Shown: one piece after another, positions 25,709 to 32,008 of the stretch
Position numbering within the stretch: the stretch's first letter is position 1
Layout of the letters: every line of letters starts with the position of its first letter
Origin: an uncultured Bacteroidales bacterium
GTDB taxonomy: Bacteria > Bacteroidota > Bacteroidia > Bacteroidales > Paludibacteraceae
Reading direction: 5' to 3'
Length of the DNA stretch: 32,008 bases
Assembly: GCA_937901225.1 (NCBI GenBank)
Contig: CALCGX010000046.1
Coordinates: forward strand, 1-32,008
Made by a program: the position numbers and the translations under genes
The notes under the pieces: generated by a model
The model's input: only the letters and a program-made list of their open reading frames with translations
Told to the model about the DNA's origin: nothing
Database searches by the model: none

Positions 25709-25755
25709 ATATAAGTGTTAATTTATGAGCAAATATAAGATTATCTGCAAATTTA
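25705..25755. repeat. GCAAATATAAG direct repeats upstream of the ATPase/HNH promoter
   Basis: GCAAATATAAG is at 25705-25715 and again at 25729-25739, with a third partial copy GCAAATTTA at 25747-25755. The spacing is 24 and 18 bp. The first copy covers the -33 element, so an operator for autoregulation is possible. Confidence 0.5.
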
Positions 25756-26143
25756 CCCAATCATGTACATGTTTACCTATATGATGTGTTTTTGTGATAT
25801 GGAGCAATGTATGGGAATAGATGAGCTGGAAATTCGGTGACCACAATAGGAGATCTGTGGGATATCTATGGGCTTTCGGTGGCTTTCTATACACGTGTCT
25901 CTATAACAATGCTGCAAAAATCTTCGGCACGGAAGGGATTTTATGCCGAAGGTTGGAGAATTTGGATAGAAAAGCGACAGATAAAGCATGCGAAAGTAGC
26001 TATGTTATAAGCACTTCTCGCGTGGGTGTGTTTTTTTGAAAAAAGTTTTCGTGTGCCGAAAGGTGTGCCGAAGATATTACCTGCCTTTTGTATACCCTTA
26101 GTATACCTTTGGTATAGGATGAGTTGTCTATTTCGCTAGGATA
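25756..26143. other. Intergenic region with reiterated short motifs, no supported gene
   Basis: About 390 bp with no credible gene: ORFs on both strands (25777-25989, 25821-26039) lack recognisable domains and overlap each other. It contains a hairpin (CTTCGGCA 25922-25929 with TGCCGAAG 25944-25951), two copies of GTGTGCCGAA (26051 and 26063) and three GTATA(C/G) motifs (26090, 26102, 26113). It may be the remnant of a dispersed repeat. Confidence 0.55.
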
Positions 26144-26185
26144 AAAAACTCACCCCGCAAGTGAAGATTCACAAGCGGAGTGAGG
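26144..26185 (-). terminator. Terminator of the collagen-like lipoprotein operon
   Basis: An extended hairpin (CTCAC/GTGAG, CCGC/GCGG, GTGAA/TTCAC; 26150-26185) is followed on the minus strand by six T (26144-26149). It lies just past the 139-aa stop. Confidence 0.88.
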
Positions 26186-26191
26186 AGAGGG

Positions 26192-26611
26192 TCAAGCAAA
26201 CCAAAATCTTACACTATCTGAAAAACTAAATGTTTCTGTATTCTTGTCATAATGATAATCATTGGTTCTAAACTTGAGAGTTCTAGTCAACAGATTATTA
26301 TATTCTGAGTCATATAGTTCAGCCTTAAAACTACCATATAAGGTAGGACTTGTGGCGAGTTTAATATAGTCACCATATTCTTTTATATAAGCTTTAGCAA
26401 TATAGTTGGCTGTACCGCCTAGTGGTTTGTCATAACTTACTTCTTCTCCAACCTCAAATTCTTTAATTGGAGCTATAGTCTTATATAATACTCCATTAAT
26501 GACCACACCATTTCTAATTTTCTCATAAACAGCATCTTCAATCATTTTGTAAAGTCTCTTTTCTAATTCTAACAATTCATTATTAGTCATAATTTCTACT
26601 TTTATACTCAT
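26192..26611 (-). CDS. 139-aa hypothetical protein
   Basis: I do not recognise this protein. It is probably soluble, with no signal peptide. An N-terminal helix (NNELLELEKRLYKMIEDAVYEK) precedes a beta-rich part (VVINGVLYKTIAPIKEFEVGEEVSYDKPL...). An alternative start is Met8 (MTNNELLELEKR). It lies 22 bp after the collagen-like lipoprotein and directly before a strong terminator, so the two are one operon. Codon use and low GC match the neighbouring accessory genes. Confidence 0.7.
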   Translation of the reverse strand: MSIKVEIMTNNELLELEKRLYKMIEDAVYEKIRNGVVINGVLYKTIAPIKEFEVGEEVSYDKPLGGTANYIAKAYIKEYGDYIKLATSPTLYGSFKAELYDSEYNNLLTRTLKFRTNDYHYDKNTETFSFSDSVRFWFA

Positions 26612-26633
26612 ATGTATTTTAACCTGATTAACT

Positions 26634-28076
26634 CTATTGTTTATAAAGAACTGGACGTATCGGATATGATTGATACCTTGACAAAAGGTGAGCTGGTTGG
26701 TTACTTAAACAATTAGACACATATGGTTTAACACGTTCGCGATCTGATGTTTGATCTGTAAGACAATAGACTGTTTTGGTTGAATACATCTCTCCACCTC
26801 CCGTACTTGACGAATACTTTAACGAATAAATTACACTGAAATTATAGCTATCTGATGTTATAGGCAGAAAAATAGCATTTCCATTTGGTCCGCTTACTTT
26901 CCATCCTTCAACATCATTTAATGCAGTAAATGTCCAACTTGCATAATCAACTAATTCCTTCATTTGCTCTCGTGTAGGAATTGCCCAATTGCTGCCCCAG
27001 TTAATCGTAGCTGCATCATATAATGTGTGATGAATATCTTCTGGTGGAATAGAGGTGGTAGTATCTGTTTCACCGACTCTGATTGTTTTTCCCCACACAA
27101 AGAAATATCCTGGACCTTCTGGACGATTAGATCCAACATTGCAGGTTGCCCACTTAGTTCCACTTGGCAAATCCAAATCTACATAATAATATCCATCTGC
27201 TTTACCAGAAGTAACATATCCATCTCCCATTGAAGATTGATTACCACTTCCTTTAGGAACTTTGATTATAGTACCATCTGAGAGAGTAAAGTATACATAG
27301 TCATCATCTTCGGTTACTGATTGGAATATAGAGTCTCCAGTATCTCCCTTATCACCTTTATCTCCTTTGTCTCCTTTGCTGCCGTCTTGTCCGTCCTCGC
27401 CTGTGGCTCTGCCAAGTTGTGTCCAAGTTGCGCCATTGTCGTATGAGATATACCAATAGCCATCCTCTATCTTCAACTGAGGAGTGATACCATCTTTACC
27501 GTCTTGTCCGTCCTCGCCATCTTGTCCGTCTTTTCCATCTGCACCGTCTTGACCATTAGAGCCATTAGCGCCATTTTGACCATCCTTGCCCGAAACAGGG
27601 AGTTTGTTGCCGTTGTCATCCAATAGCCATTCGCCATTCAATGTCCAATAATATACACCGTCGGTGTCTTGTGCTACACCAATCACAGGAGTTATGCCAT
27701 CTTTTCCATCAGCGCCATGTTGTCCGTCTTTTCCATCGGCTCCATCCTTACCATTTTCTCCGTCCTTGCCGTCTTGTCCATCTTTACCGTCTTGTCCGTG
27801 ATAAATGGTAATAGGGTCGTGTTTGCCAAAAGTGATGGTATAGCCAATCACTTCGCCATTCTTCTTGATTTCAACGATACCTGTGATGAAGTCGTTGGAT
27901 TGAAGTACAGAGACGATGGTTTGCAAAGATGTGATGTTAGTGTTCATCTCTTTGCAGAGTTCTTCGAGTTTAGTGACGCGGGAGTCAAGTCCGTCGATAG
28001 CCTCCCATAGTTCATTGTGACAAGCCGAGAATAGACAGATTGTCAAGCCCAAAAGGAGCAAATGAATTTTCTTCAT
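26634..28076 (-). CDS. Lipoprotein with DUF4988-like, collagen-like and FISUMP domains
   Basis: The 480-aa lipoprotein signal ends in FSAC (Cys19). Residues 20-90 are a helical DUF4988-like module (LWEAIDGLDSRVTKLEEL...IEIKKNGEVIGYTITFG), followed by three Gly-X-Y blocks at about 94-127, 163-197 and 227-248, dominated by GKDGQDG/GDKGDKG. Such tracts form collagen-like rods on bacterial surfaces. Residues 295-480 are a FISUMP domain (YVDLDLPSGTKWATCNVGS, WAIPTREQMKELVDYASW). The Gly-X-Y blocks are encoded by near-repeated DNA, so their length is likely variable between strains. It is preceded by a structured leader (28134-28401) and followed by the 139-aa gene. Confidence 0.9.
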   Translation of the reverse strand: MKKIHLLLLGLTICLFSACHNELWEAIDGLDSRVTKLEELCKEMNTNITSLQTIVSVLQSNDFITGIVEIKKNGEVIGYTITFGKHDPITIYHGQDGKDGQDGKDGENGKDGADGKDGQHGADGKDGITPVIGVAQDTDGVYYWTLNGEWLLDDNGNKLPVSGKDGQNGANGSNGQDGADGKDGQDGEDGQDGKDGITPQLKIEDGYWYISYDNGATWTQLGRATGEDGQDGSKGDKGDKGDKGDTGDSIFQSVTEDDDYVYFTLSDGTIIKVPKGSGNQSSMGDGYVTSGKADGYYYVDLDLPSGTKWATCNVGSNRPEGPGYFFVWGKTIRVGETDTTTSIPPEDIHHTLYDAATINWGSNWAIPTREQMKELVDYASWTFTALNDVEGWKVSGPNGNAIFLPITSDSYNFSVIYSLKYSSSTGGGEMYSTKTVYCLTDQTSDRERVKPYVSNCLSNQPAHLLSRYQSYPIRPVLYKQ

Positions 28077-28133
28077 TGTAATTGAATGTTTTGTGGGAAG
28101 TTGGCTCCAAACGCCCCGTTGGTATAATTATAG

Positions 28134-28401
28134 AAAAAGCGTGGAACCTCTTTTTGCTTATTCTCCAACTTGAGGTTCTAGCAAAACCCTTAACCAAGAA
28201 TAAACAATGAATGCCCACGCCGATATGCTAATCGTTGTAAAGCACAACGAAAAATACATACCAAGGGGCATTTATCGCTCTCTTGTTTCGGGGTTTGTAA
28301 TTTGCTAGATTTCAAGTTGCCAAAACAAGCGCCAATAAACGCCTTTTATTATGTCTGCTACCCTCCGCCAGTTGATGTGCAGACATCCCCGACGTTGGTT
28401 C
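28134..28401 (-). ncRNA. Structured leader or independent small RNA before the collagen-like lipoprotein
   Basis: From a promoter at 28408-28438, about 325 nt separate the expected start from the ATG at 28076. Paired segments (plus coordinates) are ATGTCTGC 28351-28358/GCAGACAT 28379-28386; ATAAACGCC 28335-28343/GGCATTTAT 28267-28275; CCAAAACAAG 28320-28329/CTTGTTTCGG 28282-28291; CGTTGT 28233-28238/ACAACG 28244-28249; GAGGTTC 28172-28178/GAACCTC 28144-28150; and CACGC 28216-28220/GCGTG 28139-28143. The last stem is followed by TTTTT on the minus strand (28134-28138), so RNA may end there, as attenuator or free sRNA. No ligand-type riboswitch consensus is recognised. Confidence 0.6.
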
Positions 28402-28407
28402 ACGATG

Positions 28408-28438
28408 CAAAGGTACTACAAAATTTGCAATCGTGCAA
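28408..28438 (-). promoter_or_regulatory. Promoter of the leader RNA / collagen-like lipoprotein
   Basis: The minus-strand TACCTTTG (28408-28415) has TTTG after 20 nt (TTG at 28436-28438). Confidence 0.82.
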
Positions 28439-28500
28439 ATTTTGAGGGGAAAAAGTTTTAGGAGTTTTAAAAGTTTTATGGGTGATTTAGGGTTTAGAGA

Positions 28501-28537
28501 AAAGAAAAAGCCATTTATGCGAGTTTGCATAAATGGC
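28501..28537 (-). terminator. Terminator of the DUF1016 nuclease gene
   Basis: GCCATTTATGC (28510-28520) and GCATAAATGGC (28527-28537) form an 11-bp perfect stem with a 6-nt loop. On the minus strand it is followed by TTTTTCTTT. Confidence 0.9.
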
Positions 28538-28568
28538 AAAAGTAATACGAAAAGTTTGTGAAACTGAA

Positions 28569-29597
28569 TTATTCTTTTTCTGTCTTTTGAATTTCTTCAG
28601 CAATTAGTTCTTGCAACTTGGTCTTAGGTAGTAAATATTGATATTCTGCAACACCAATAGGTTTATTTACATCTTGCAATGCTAATTCTACCTCTAAATG
28701 GTCTTTTTCTGCGCACAAGATAATACCAATAGATGGATTCTCATCTGGTGCTTTCTCCAATTTGTCCAAAAGCGACAAATAGAAATTCATTTTGCCTACA
28801 TACTCAGGTTTGAACTCTCCTATTTTTAGTTCTATAGCGACCATAGAACGAAGACGACGATGAAAGAATAGCAAATCAACACGATATTCCTTATCATTAC
28901 ATGTCAAAGTGTGCTGATTGCCTATAAAACTAAAACCATCGCCTAACTCCATTATGAAAGTGGTAATTTTGTGCACTAGACGGCGTTCAAGATCTAACTC
29001 TCTTAGAGGTTCTACCGCATCAACAAACCCAAGATTATAACTACTACGAAAGACTTCATTGGCGTATGCCGCTTGTTGGGCTGGCAAGGTAGTGGTAAAG
29101 TTATTGAACTGCTCAACAGGTTGAATAGTAAGGTGGTACTCTGATTTTAGGGCATGTTTCAACATATCACGTGACCATCCCTTTTCAATGACCTCATTAG
29201 CGTAAAAAATGATATACTCCGGTGATAAGTTGTAGGTCATAAGAAGCAAATTGTGGCTCCATGGCAAAAGTGCGACAGCTTGTCGCAGTTTTGTATCTCC
29301 CTCGTTATAACGGAGATAGAACTTTTTCATATCCCATAGATTTCTTGGAGATAATCCCATGTCGGGATATCTAGATTTCAAATCTGCAGAAAGTCTTTTA
29401 ACAACACTATCACCGTGTTTGCTATCAAGTTTCTTTTCTTCTAATAGTTTGCCAATCTCCCAATAGGACGACATAGCAACTGTGTTTAGTTGTTTGGCTA
29501 TCTGTATGCGAGAAACTTCAATTACTGCGACAGCCTGTCGCAGTAATTGATTATATTCATCTTCAGTCAGCGATTTTAGAAGGGTTAGATCTTTCAT
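28569..29597 (-). CDS. DUF1016/YhcG-type PDDEXK nuclease
   Basis: I start at Met 29597 (MKDLTLLKSLTEDEY, 342 aa), because the promoter at 29623-29653 overlaps the earlier ATG at 29633. The N-terminal half is the DUF1016 N domain (YWEIGKLLEEKK, SPRNLWDMKKFYLRY, LRQAVALLPWSHNLLL). The C-terminal half is a PDDEXK core with VDLLFFHRR (Asp), IELKIGEF (E-x-K) and VGKMNFYLSLL. YhcG-type proteins are associated with mobile elements and restriction-like loci; activity is inferred from intact motifs. Two DNA inverted repeats lie within the gene at its LRQAVA-coding positions (29271-29287, 29518-29550). It is monocistronic. Confidence 0.9.
   Translation of the reverse strand: MKDLTLLKSLTEDEYNQLLRQAVAVIEVSRIQIAKQLNTVAMSSYWEIGKLLEEKKLDSKHGDSVVKRLSADLKSRYPDMGLSPRNLWDMKKFYLRYNEGDTKLRQAVALLPWSHNLLLMTYNLSPEYIIFYANEVIEKGWSRDMLKHALKSEYHLTIQPVEQFNNFTTTLPAQQAAYANEVFRSSYNLGFVDAVEPLRELDLERRLVHKITTFIMELGDGFSFIGNQHTLTCNDKEYRVDLLFFHRRLRSMVAIELKIGEFKPEYVGKMNFYLSLLDKLEKAPDENPSIGIILCAEKDHLEVELALQDVNKPIGVAEYQYLLPKTKLQELIAEEIQKTEKE
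29271..29287. repeat. Second TGCGACA/TGTCGCA inverted repeat in the DUF1016 gene
   Basis: A 7-bp perfect stem with loop GCT shares the GCGACAG/TGTCGC core with the larger palindrome at 29518-29550 and encodes the same LRQAVA peptide. Confidence 0.8.
29518..29550. repeat. 33-bp perfect palindrome inside the DUF1016 gene
   Basis: TCAATTACTGCGACAG (29518-29533), one central base (29534) and the exact complement (29535-29550) form a 16-bp stem. On the minus strand it encodes part of LLRQAVAVIE near the N-terminus. A shorter copy, TGCGACA-GCT-TGTCGCA, is at 29271-29287. Confidence 0.85.
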
Positions 29598-29622
29598 TCC
29601 GATATTGTTGTAAATCTGACGA

Positions 29623-29653
29623 CAAAGGTACAAATTTATTTTGGATTGAGCAA
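29623..29653 (-). promoter_or_regulatory. Promoter of the DUF1016 nuclease gene
   Basis: The minus-strand TACCTTTG (29623-29630) and TTG (29651-29653) have a 20-nt spacer. The -33 element abuts the hairpin at 29656-29679. Confidence 0.8.
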
Positions 29654-29655
29654 GA

Positions 29656-29679
29656 AAAATGCATTCTTGCGTGCATTTT
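29656..29679 (-). terminator. Bidirectional hairpin between the orphan gene and the DUF1016 promoter
   Basis: AAAATGCA (29656-29663) and TGCATTTT (29672-29679) flank an 8-nt loop, with T-tracts on both sides. It is the likely terminator for the 142/146-aa gene, although nearly 300 bp past its stop. Confidence 0.6.
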
Positions 29680-29975
29680 TTTGTTTAGTGAATGGCACAA
29701 TGTGCCTGCTGTATAGAGTTTAGAGACGAGGGAAATCTTAACAAAACGTACTTTGGGGTCACGGGGAGTTCTATCGTCGTTCTCCCGCTCATCGGTCGGT
29801 AAAATTAGGCAAGGTATAAGAGAAGTAAAAGAGATGGCAATCTTAATAAAAGTACTTTTTTGTAATTTGGAGTTCTTTGGCTCTTCGTTGGTTTTTCCTT
29901 GGTCTTTGACCCGAGATTAAAAGGGGGAGGAACAAAGGGAGGGAATATTAATAAGAGAGCTAATGATATATATAT
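29680..29975. repeat. Intergenic region with degenerate direct repeats
   Basis: No gene is seen. Two related stretches of about 45 bp start near 29727 and 29830; both contain (G)CAATCTTAA/AATCTTAA, a GTACTTT core and GGAGTTCT at similar spacing. A third, weaker GGGAATATTAATAA copy lies near 29940. The adjoining segment GGCAC..TGC..TATAGAGTTTAGAGA near 29695 resembles one near 30493. Confidence 0.4.
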
Positions 29976-30404
29976 TTATAAACATTTTTGGAGATTAATC
30001 CCAGAGAAGAGTTTGAGATCTTTTACCTTCTCAAACAATTCATCAATGGACTTTACATCATAGTTTTCGAATAAACCATCTAAATTCAATTCATCCCAAA
30101 CGGTTTCTGGCAACAAAAACAAAATACCTATGAGGTATTTAGGCAAATAGATTCGATAATTTTTTATAGGTATATTTTCTGTTAGTATGATTTTACGAGA
30201 CATCTCATCTGCCTTCTTTAAGATACTTTCCTGTATTCTTTTTGGCATATTGTTAAATTTGCATTCCTTATTTTCACAATTAAGAATAAAATTGACAATT
30301 TCTGTAATTCTCCTTTCAGAGATGGTATAATAGAAGTATCCTTCCCATAGGAGTTCATCGTCCACAGAGTATATCCAAAGTTCAATAGGTATTGTGTAAC
30401 GCAT
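29976..30404 (-). CDS. Orphan hypothetical protein, 142 aa
   Basis: The start is either ATG 30416 or, more likely, Met5 at 30404 (MRYTIPIELWIYS); the promoter start site is near 30428. The protein is soluble, without a signal peptide: a beta N-terminus (IPIELWIYSVDDELLWEGYFYYTIS), a helical middle (EIVNFILNCENKE, MPKRIQESILKKADEMSRKI) and a helical acidic C-terminus. I do not recognise the family. It is AT-rich and monocistronic between trigger factor and the DUF1016 gene, and looks like an accessory gene. Confidence 0.7.
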   Translation of the reverse strand: MRYTIPIELWIYSVDDELLWEGYFYYTISERRITEIVNFILNCENKECKFNNMPKRIQESILKKADEMSRKIILTENIPIKNYRIYLPKYLIGILFLLPETVWDELNLDGLFENYDVKSIDELFEKVKDLKLFSGINLQKCL

Positions 30405-30434
30405 ATGATAAAACATTTAAGGCGATTATGACTG

Positions 30435-30465
30435 CAAAGGTACTCAAAAAATCGCATATATGCAA
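30435..30465 (-). promoter_or_regulatory. Promoter of the orphan 142-aa gene
   Basis: The minus-strand TACCTTTG (30435-30442) and TTG (30463-30465) have a 20-nt spacer; the -33 element lies in the loop of the hairpin at 30446-30482. Confidence 0.8.
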
Positions 30466-30482
30466 GTGCTATGCGATTTTTT
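30446..30482. terminator. Hairpin overlapping the orphan-gene promoter
   Basis: AAAAAATCGCATA (30446-30458) pairs with TATGCGATTTTTT (30470-30482): 13 bp with an 11-nt loop. The A/T-rich flanks allow termination in either direction, although it sits inside a promoter. Confidence 0.65.
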
Positions 30483-30540
30483 TATTTAAAGGACGGCACT
30501 TAGTGCTTATAGTTTAGAGATTAGAGGCGAGGAATATACA

Positions 30541-30574
30541 AAAGACATCGATAGGCAGTCCTACCGATGTCTTT
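30541..30574 (-). terminator. Probable terminator of tig
   Basis: AAAGACATCG (30541-30550) and CGATGTCTTT (30565-30574) form a 10-bp stem with an inner AGG/CCT; on the minus strand it ends TTTTG. Confidence 0.65.
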
Positions 30575-30586
30575 GTGTTTTGTATT

Positions 30587-30639
30587 CTCGGCTATGCCGA
30601 GGTTTGTGCCCCTTAGGGGCTGGTTGTGTCGCTTCGCGA
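30587..30639. repeat. Array of three GC-rich mini-hairpins after tig
   Basis: CTCGGC-TAT-GCCGAG (30587-30601), GCCCC-TTA-GGGGC (30608-30620) and TCGC-TTC-GCGA (30629-30639) are spaced by GGTTTGTG-like words. It lies between the tig stop codon and its terminator. Confidence 0.7.
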
Positions 30640-30649
30640 GGGCTGGTTA

Positions 30650-31984
30650 TTATGCAAAGAGTTTGCCGAAGTCCTCGTGGCTGATCTCTTTCTCCTCGAT
30701 CTTAGCTACGCCCTTGAGTACAGCATAGATCTTGTTCTCAGCTACGCGCTCAACGATACCACGGAGTTGCTTCTCGTCCTTGAGCATTTGCTCTGCATAG
30801 TTAGCCAAGTAGCTATCCTCTACGTGCATCAAACCGTATTGCATGAATTGCATGCGAGCTACCTCTTTCGCATATGCCTCTACATCCTCTTTCTCTACTT
30901 GGATGTTGAAGTGCTTAGCCAATTGGTCTTTCGCCAAGTGCCAACGGAGCTCGTCCACCATAGCTGGGAAATCCTTCTCCAACTCCTCGTCGGTCATCTT
31001 CTCGTTGGTAGCTTTCACCCAACGTTTCAAGAATGCCTCTGGGAACTCAACCTTAGCCATCTTCTTCATCACAGCCTCTTTAGCATCCAAACCGAACTTG
31101 TACTTAGCGTCCTCAGCCATGTTTTGCTCGATCTCTGCTTTGATGCGTGCACGGAAGTCAGCCTCGTCAGCTACATTGTTCTCGCCGTAAACCTTAGCGA
31201 AGAGCTCGCCATCGATAGCAGCAGCTTGGTGACGGGTGATGCCTTGGAGCTCGAAAGTGAAGTCGCTGGTCAATGCCTCTGCCTCCTCTTTGCTGATGCC
31301 AAGCATTGAGCTAACCTCTACAGAGTTGCTATATGCTTTGGTTGGGTTGAAGGTGATCACATCACCTACCTTTGCGCCAGCGAACAACTTAGCTTGCTCT
31401 TTGTCAGACATATATGCAGGAGTCAACATACCGTTCTCCTTCACGATACCGTTCTCCTTTTGCTCTGTGAGAAGACCCTTCACTACATCGCCTTCCTCTA
31501 CAACCTCAGCTTGTACATAGTCGCCAAAGCGTTGAGCATAGCTCTTCACTTGGTTGTCAACCATCTCGTCGGTCACGGTAATGGTGTATTGGGTGAGTTT
31601 GTTCTTGCCGTTGAGCATTGCGTCGAACTCTGGAGCTACTGCAATGTCAAATGCAAAAGAGAAAGTGTCTTGTGTGTCGAAGTTCACCTCTGGAGTGAGC
31701 TCCTCGTTTGGCAATGGATCGCCGAGAAGGTTGAGGTTGTTCTCCTCGATGTACTTGTTGAGACCTTCGCCGATAACCTTGTTGATTACCTCTGCGAGGA
31801 TGCTCTTGCCGTACATCTTTTGCAACATACCCTTAGGTGCCATACCTGGACGGAAACCTGGGATGTTAGCTTTCTTACGAATGTTGATAAGTTCTTTTTG
31901 AACTGCCTCTTGATAGTCTGCTGGCTCCACTGTGAGCGTGATAACCGCGGTGAGGTCTTTGATTTCTGTTTGTTCGAATTTCAT
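30650..31984 (-). CDS. tig: Trigger factor
   Basis: This 444-aa ribosome-associated chaperone has the ribosome-binding signature GFRPGMAPKGMLQKMYG in the first 65 residues, flanked by the N-terminal beta-sheet domain (EQTEIKDLTAVITLTVEPADYQEAV). The middle PPIase-like region (about 150-240) is divergent, as is common in Bacteroidota. The C-terminal helical arms (245-444) include AEIEQNMAEDAKYK and LKRWVKATNEKMTDEEL. The length is normal. The ATG is 24 bp from the right edge, so its promoter is not in the window. The distinctly different codon use (GC-richer, highly biased) fits a highly expressed gene. Confidence 0.96.
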   Translation of the reverse strand: MKFEQTEIKDLTAVITLTVEPADYQEAVQKELINIRKKANIPGFRPGMAPKGMLQKMYGKSILAEVINKVIGEGLNKYIEENNLNLLGDPLPNEELTPEVNFDTQDTFSFAFDIAVAPEFDAMLNGKNKLTQYTITVTDEMVDNQVKSYAQRFGDYVQAEVVEEGDVVKGLLTEQKENGIVKENGMLTPAYMSDKEQAKLFAGAKVGDVITFNPTKAYSNSVEVSSMLGISKEEAEALTSDFTFELQGITRHQAAAIDGELFAKVYGENNVADEADFRARIKAEIEQNMAEDAKYKFGLDAKEAVMKKMAKVEFPEAFLKRWVKATNEKMTDEELEKDFPAMVDELRWHLAKDQLAKHFNIQVEKEDVEAYAKEVARMQFMQYGLMHVEDSYLANYAEQMLKDEKQLRGIVERVAENKIYAVLKGVAKIEEKEISHEDFGKLFA

Positions 31985-32008
31985 ATAACTAAAATTTTTA
32001 AATTATTT

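Noticed and set aside
25777..26039. Short ORFs on both strands upstream of the ATPase/HNH operon
   Set aside because: They overlap each other, have no recognisable domain or start context, and the region is repeat-like.
28012..28539. Minus-strand ORFs of 68 and 75 aa in the leader region
   Set aside because: They cross the structured leader, the terminator or the promoter and have no independent start context.
1..32008. tRNA, rRNA or CRISPR array
   Set aside because: No cloverleaf, T-loop GTTCRA pattern in a suitable context, rRNA segment or regularly spaced direct-repeat array was seen.

Overview
The window looks like a chromosomal segment of a gut- or host-associated member of the Bacteroidales (Bacteroidota). 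Supporting signs are ten promoters of the Bacteroidota type (TTG, 20 nt, TAnnTTTG), genes starting without Shine-Dalgarno sequences, lipoproteins with FISUMP, DUF4988 and collagen-like domains, a GldD homologue and a group II GGGP-synthase-like enzyme. I cannot name the genus. Every supported gene is on the minus strand, so transcription runs from high to low coordinates.

Right edge to 22 kb (accessory, mostly AT-rich): trigger factor (30650-31984); an orphan 146/142-aa protein; a DUF1016/YhcG-type PDDEXK nuclease with a large palindrome in its gene; a structured leader or small RNA preceding a collagen-like FISUMP lipoprotein and a 139-aa partner; a two-gene AAA ATPase + HNH nuclease module resembling Septu defence (PtuA/PtuB) but with a roughly 300-residue N-terminal extension on the ATPase; and a BRO-N/DinD-like protein on its own promoter.

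22 kb to 16.6 kb (cell-wall peptide metabolism): Mpl, which re-ligates recycled murein tripeptide. It is followed by an operon of a Smr/DUF2027 protein, an exported lipoprotein that fuses a serine beta-lactamase-like hydrolase to an L-Ala-D/L-Glu epimerase, and an SH3-NlpC/P60 endopeptidase. The last two together resemble a periplasmic murein-peptide degradation pathway.

16.4 kb to 7.58 kb (one long housekeeping operon between a promoter at 16433 and a terminator at 7577-7606): dCMP deaminase, S41/PDZ protease, GldD, GGGP synthase, TadA, a 7TM-HD cyclic-di-AMP phosphodiesterase (PgpH-like), Dus, a small GNAT, a putative DNA-binding protein and a transmembrane Ser/Thr kinase.

7.58 kb to 1: directly after that terminator is a second promoter, then about 310 nt rich in paired segments and ending in a perfect-looking intrinsic terminator. 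This is a strong candidate for an independent structured ncRNA. Next come a lipoprotein of unknown function; a cluster of small or odd genes (a 54-aa basic protein, a ribosomal L7/L12-CTD/Sel1/coiled-coil/poly-Ser fusion, a GIY-YIG-like protein and a 62-aa protein); a Cys-rich 410-aa unknown; and a FISUMP lipoprotein cut by the left edge.

The most promising items for new biology are the ncRNA at about 7229-7541, the leader RNA at about 28134-28401, the ATPase/HNH module, the L7/L12-domain cluster and the hydrolase-epimerase fusion. Identifications come from reading motifs by eye; no database or folding search was run.
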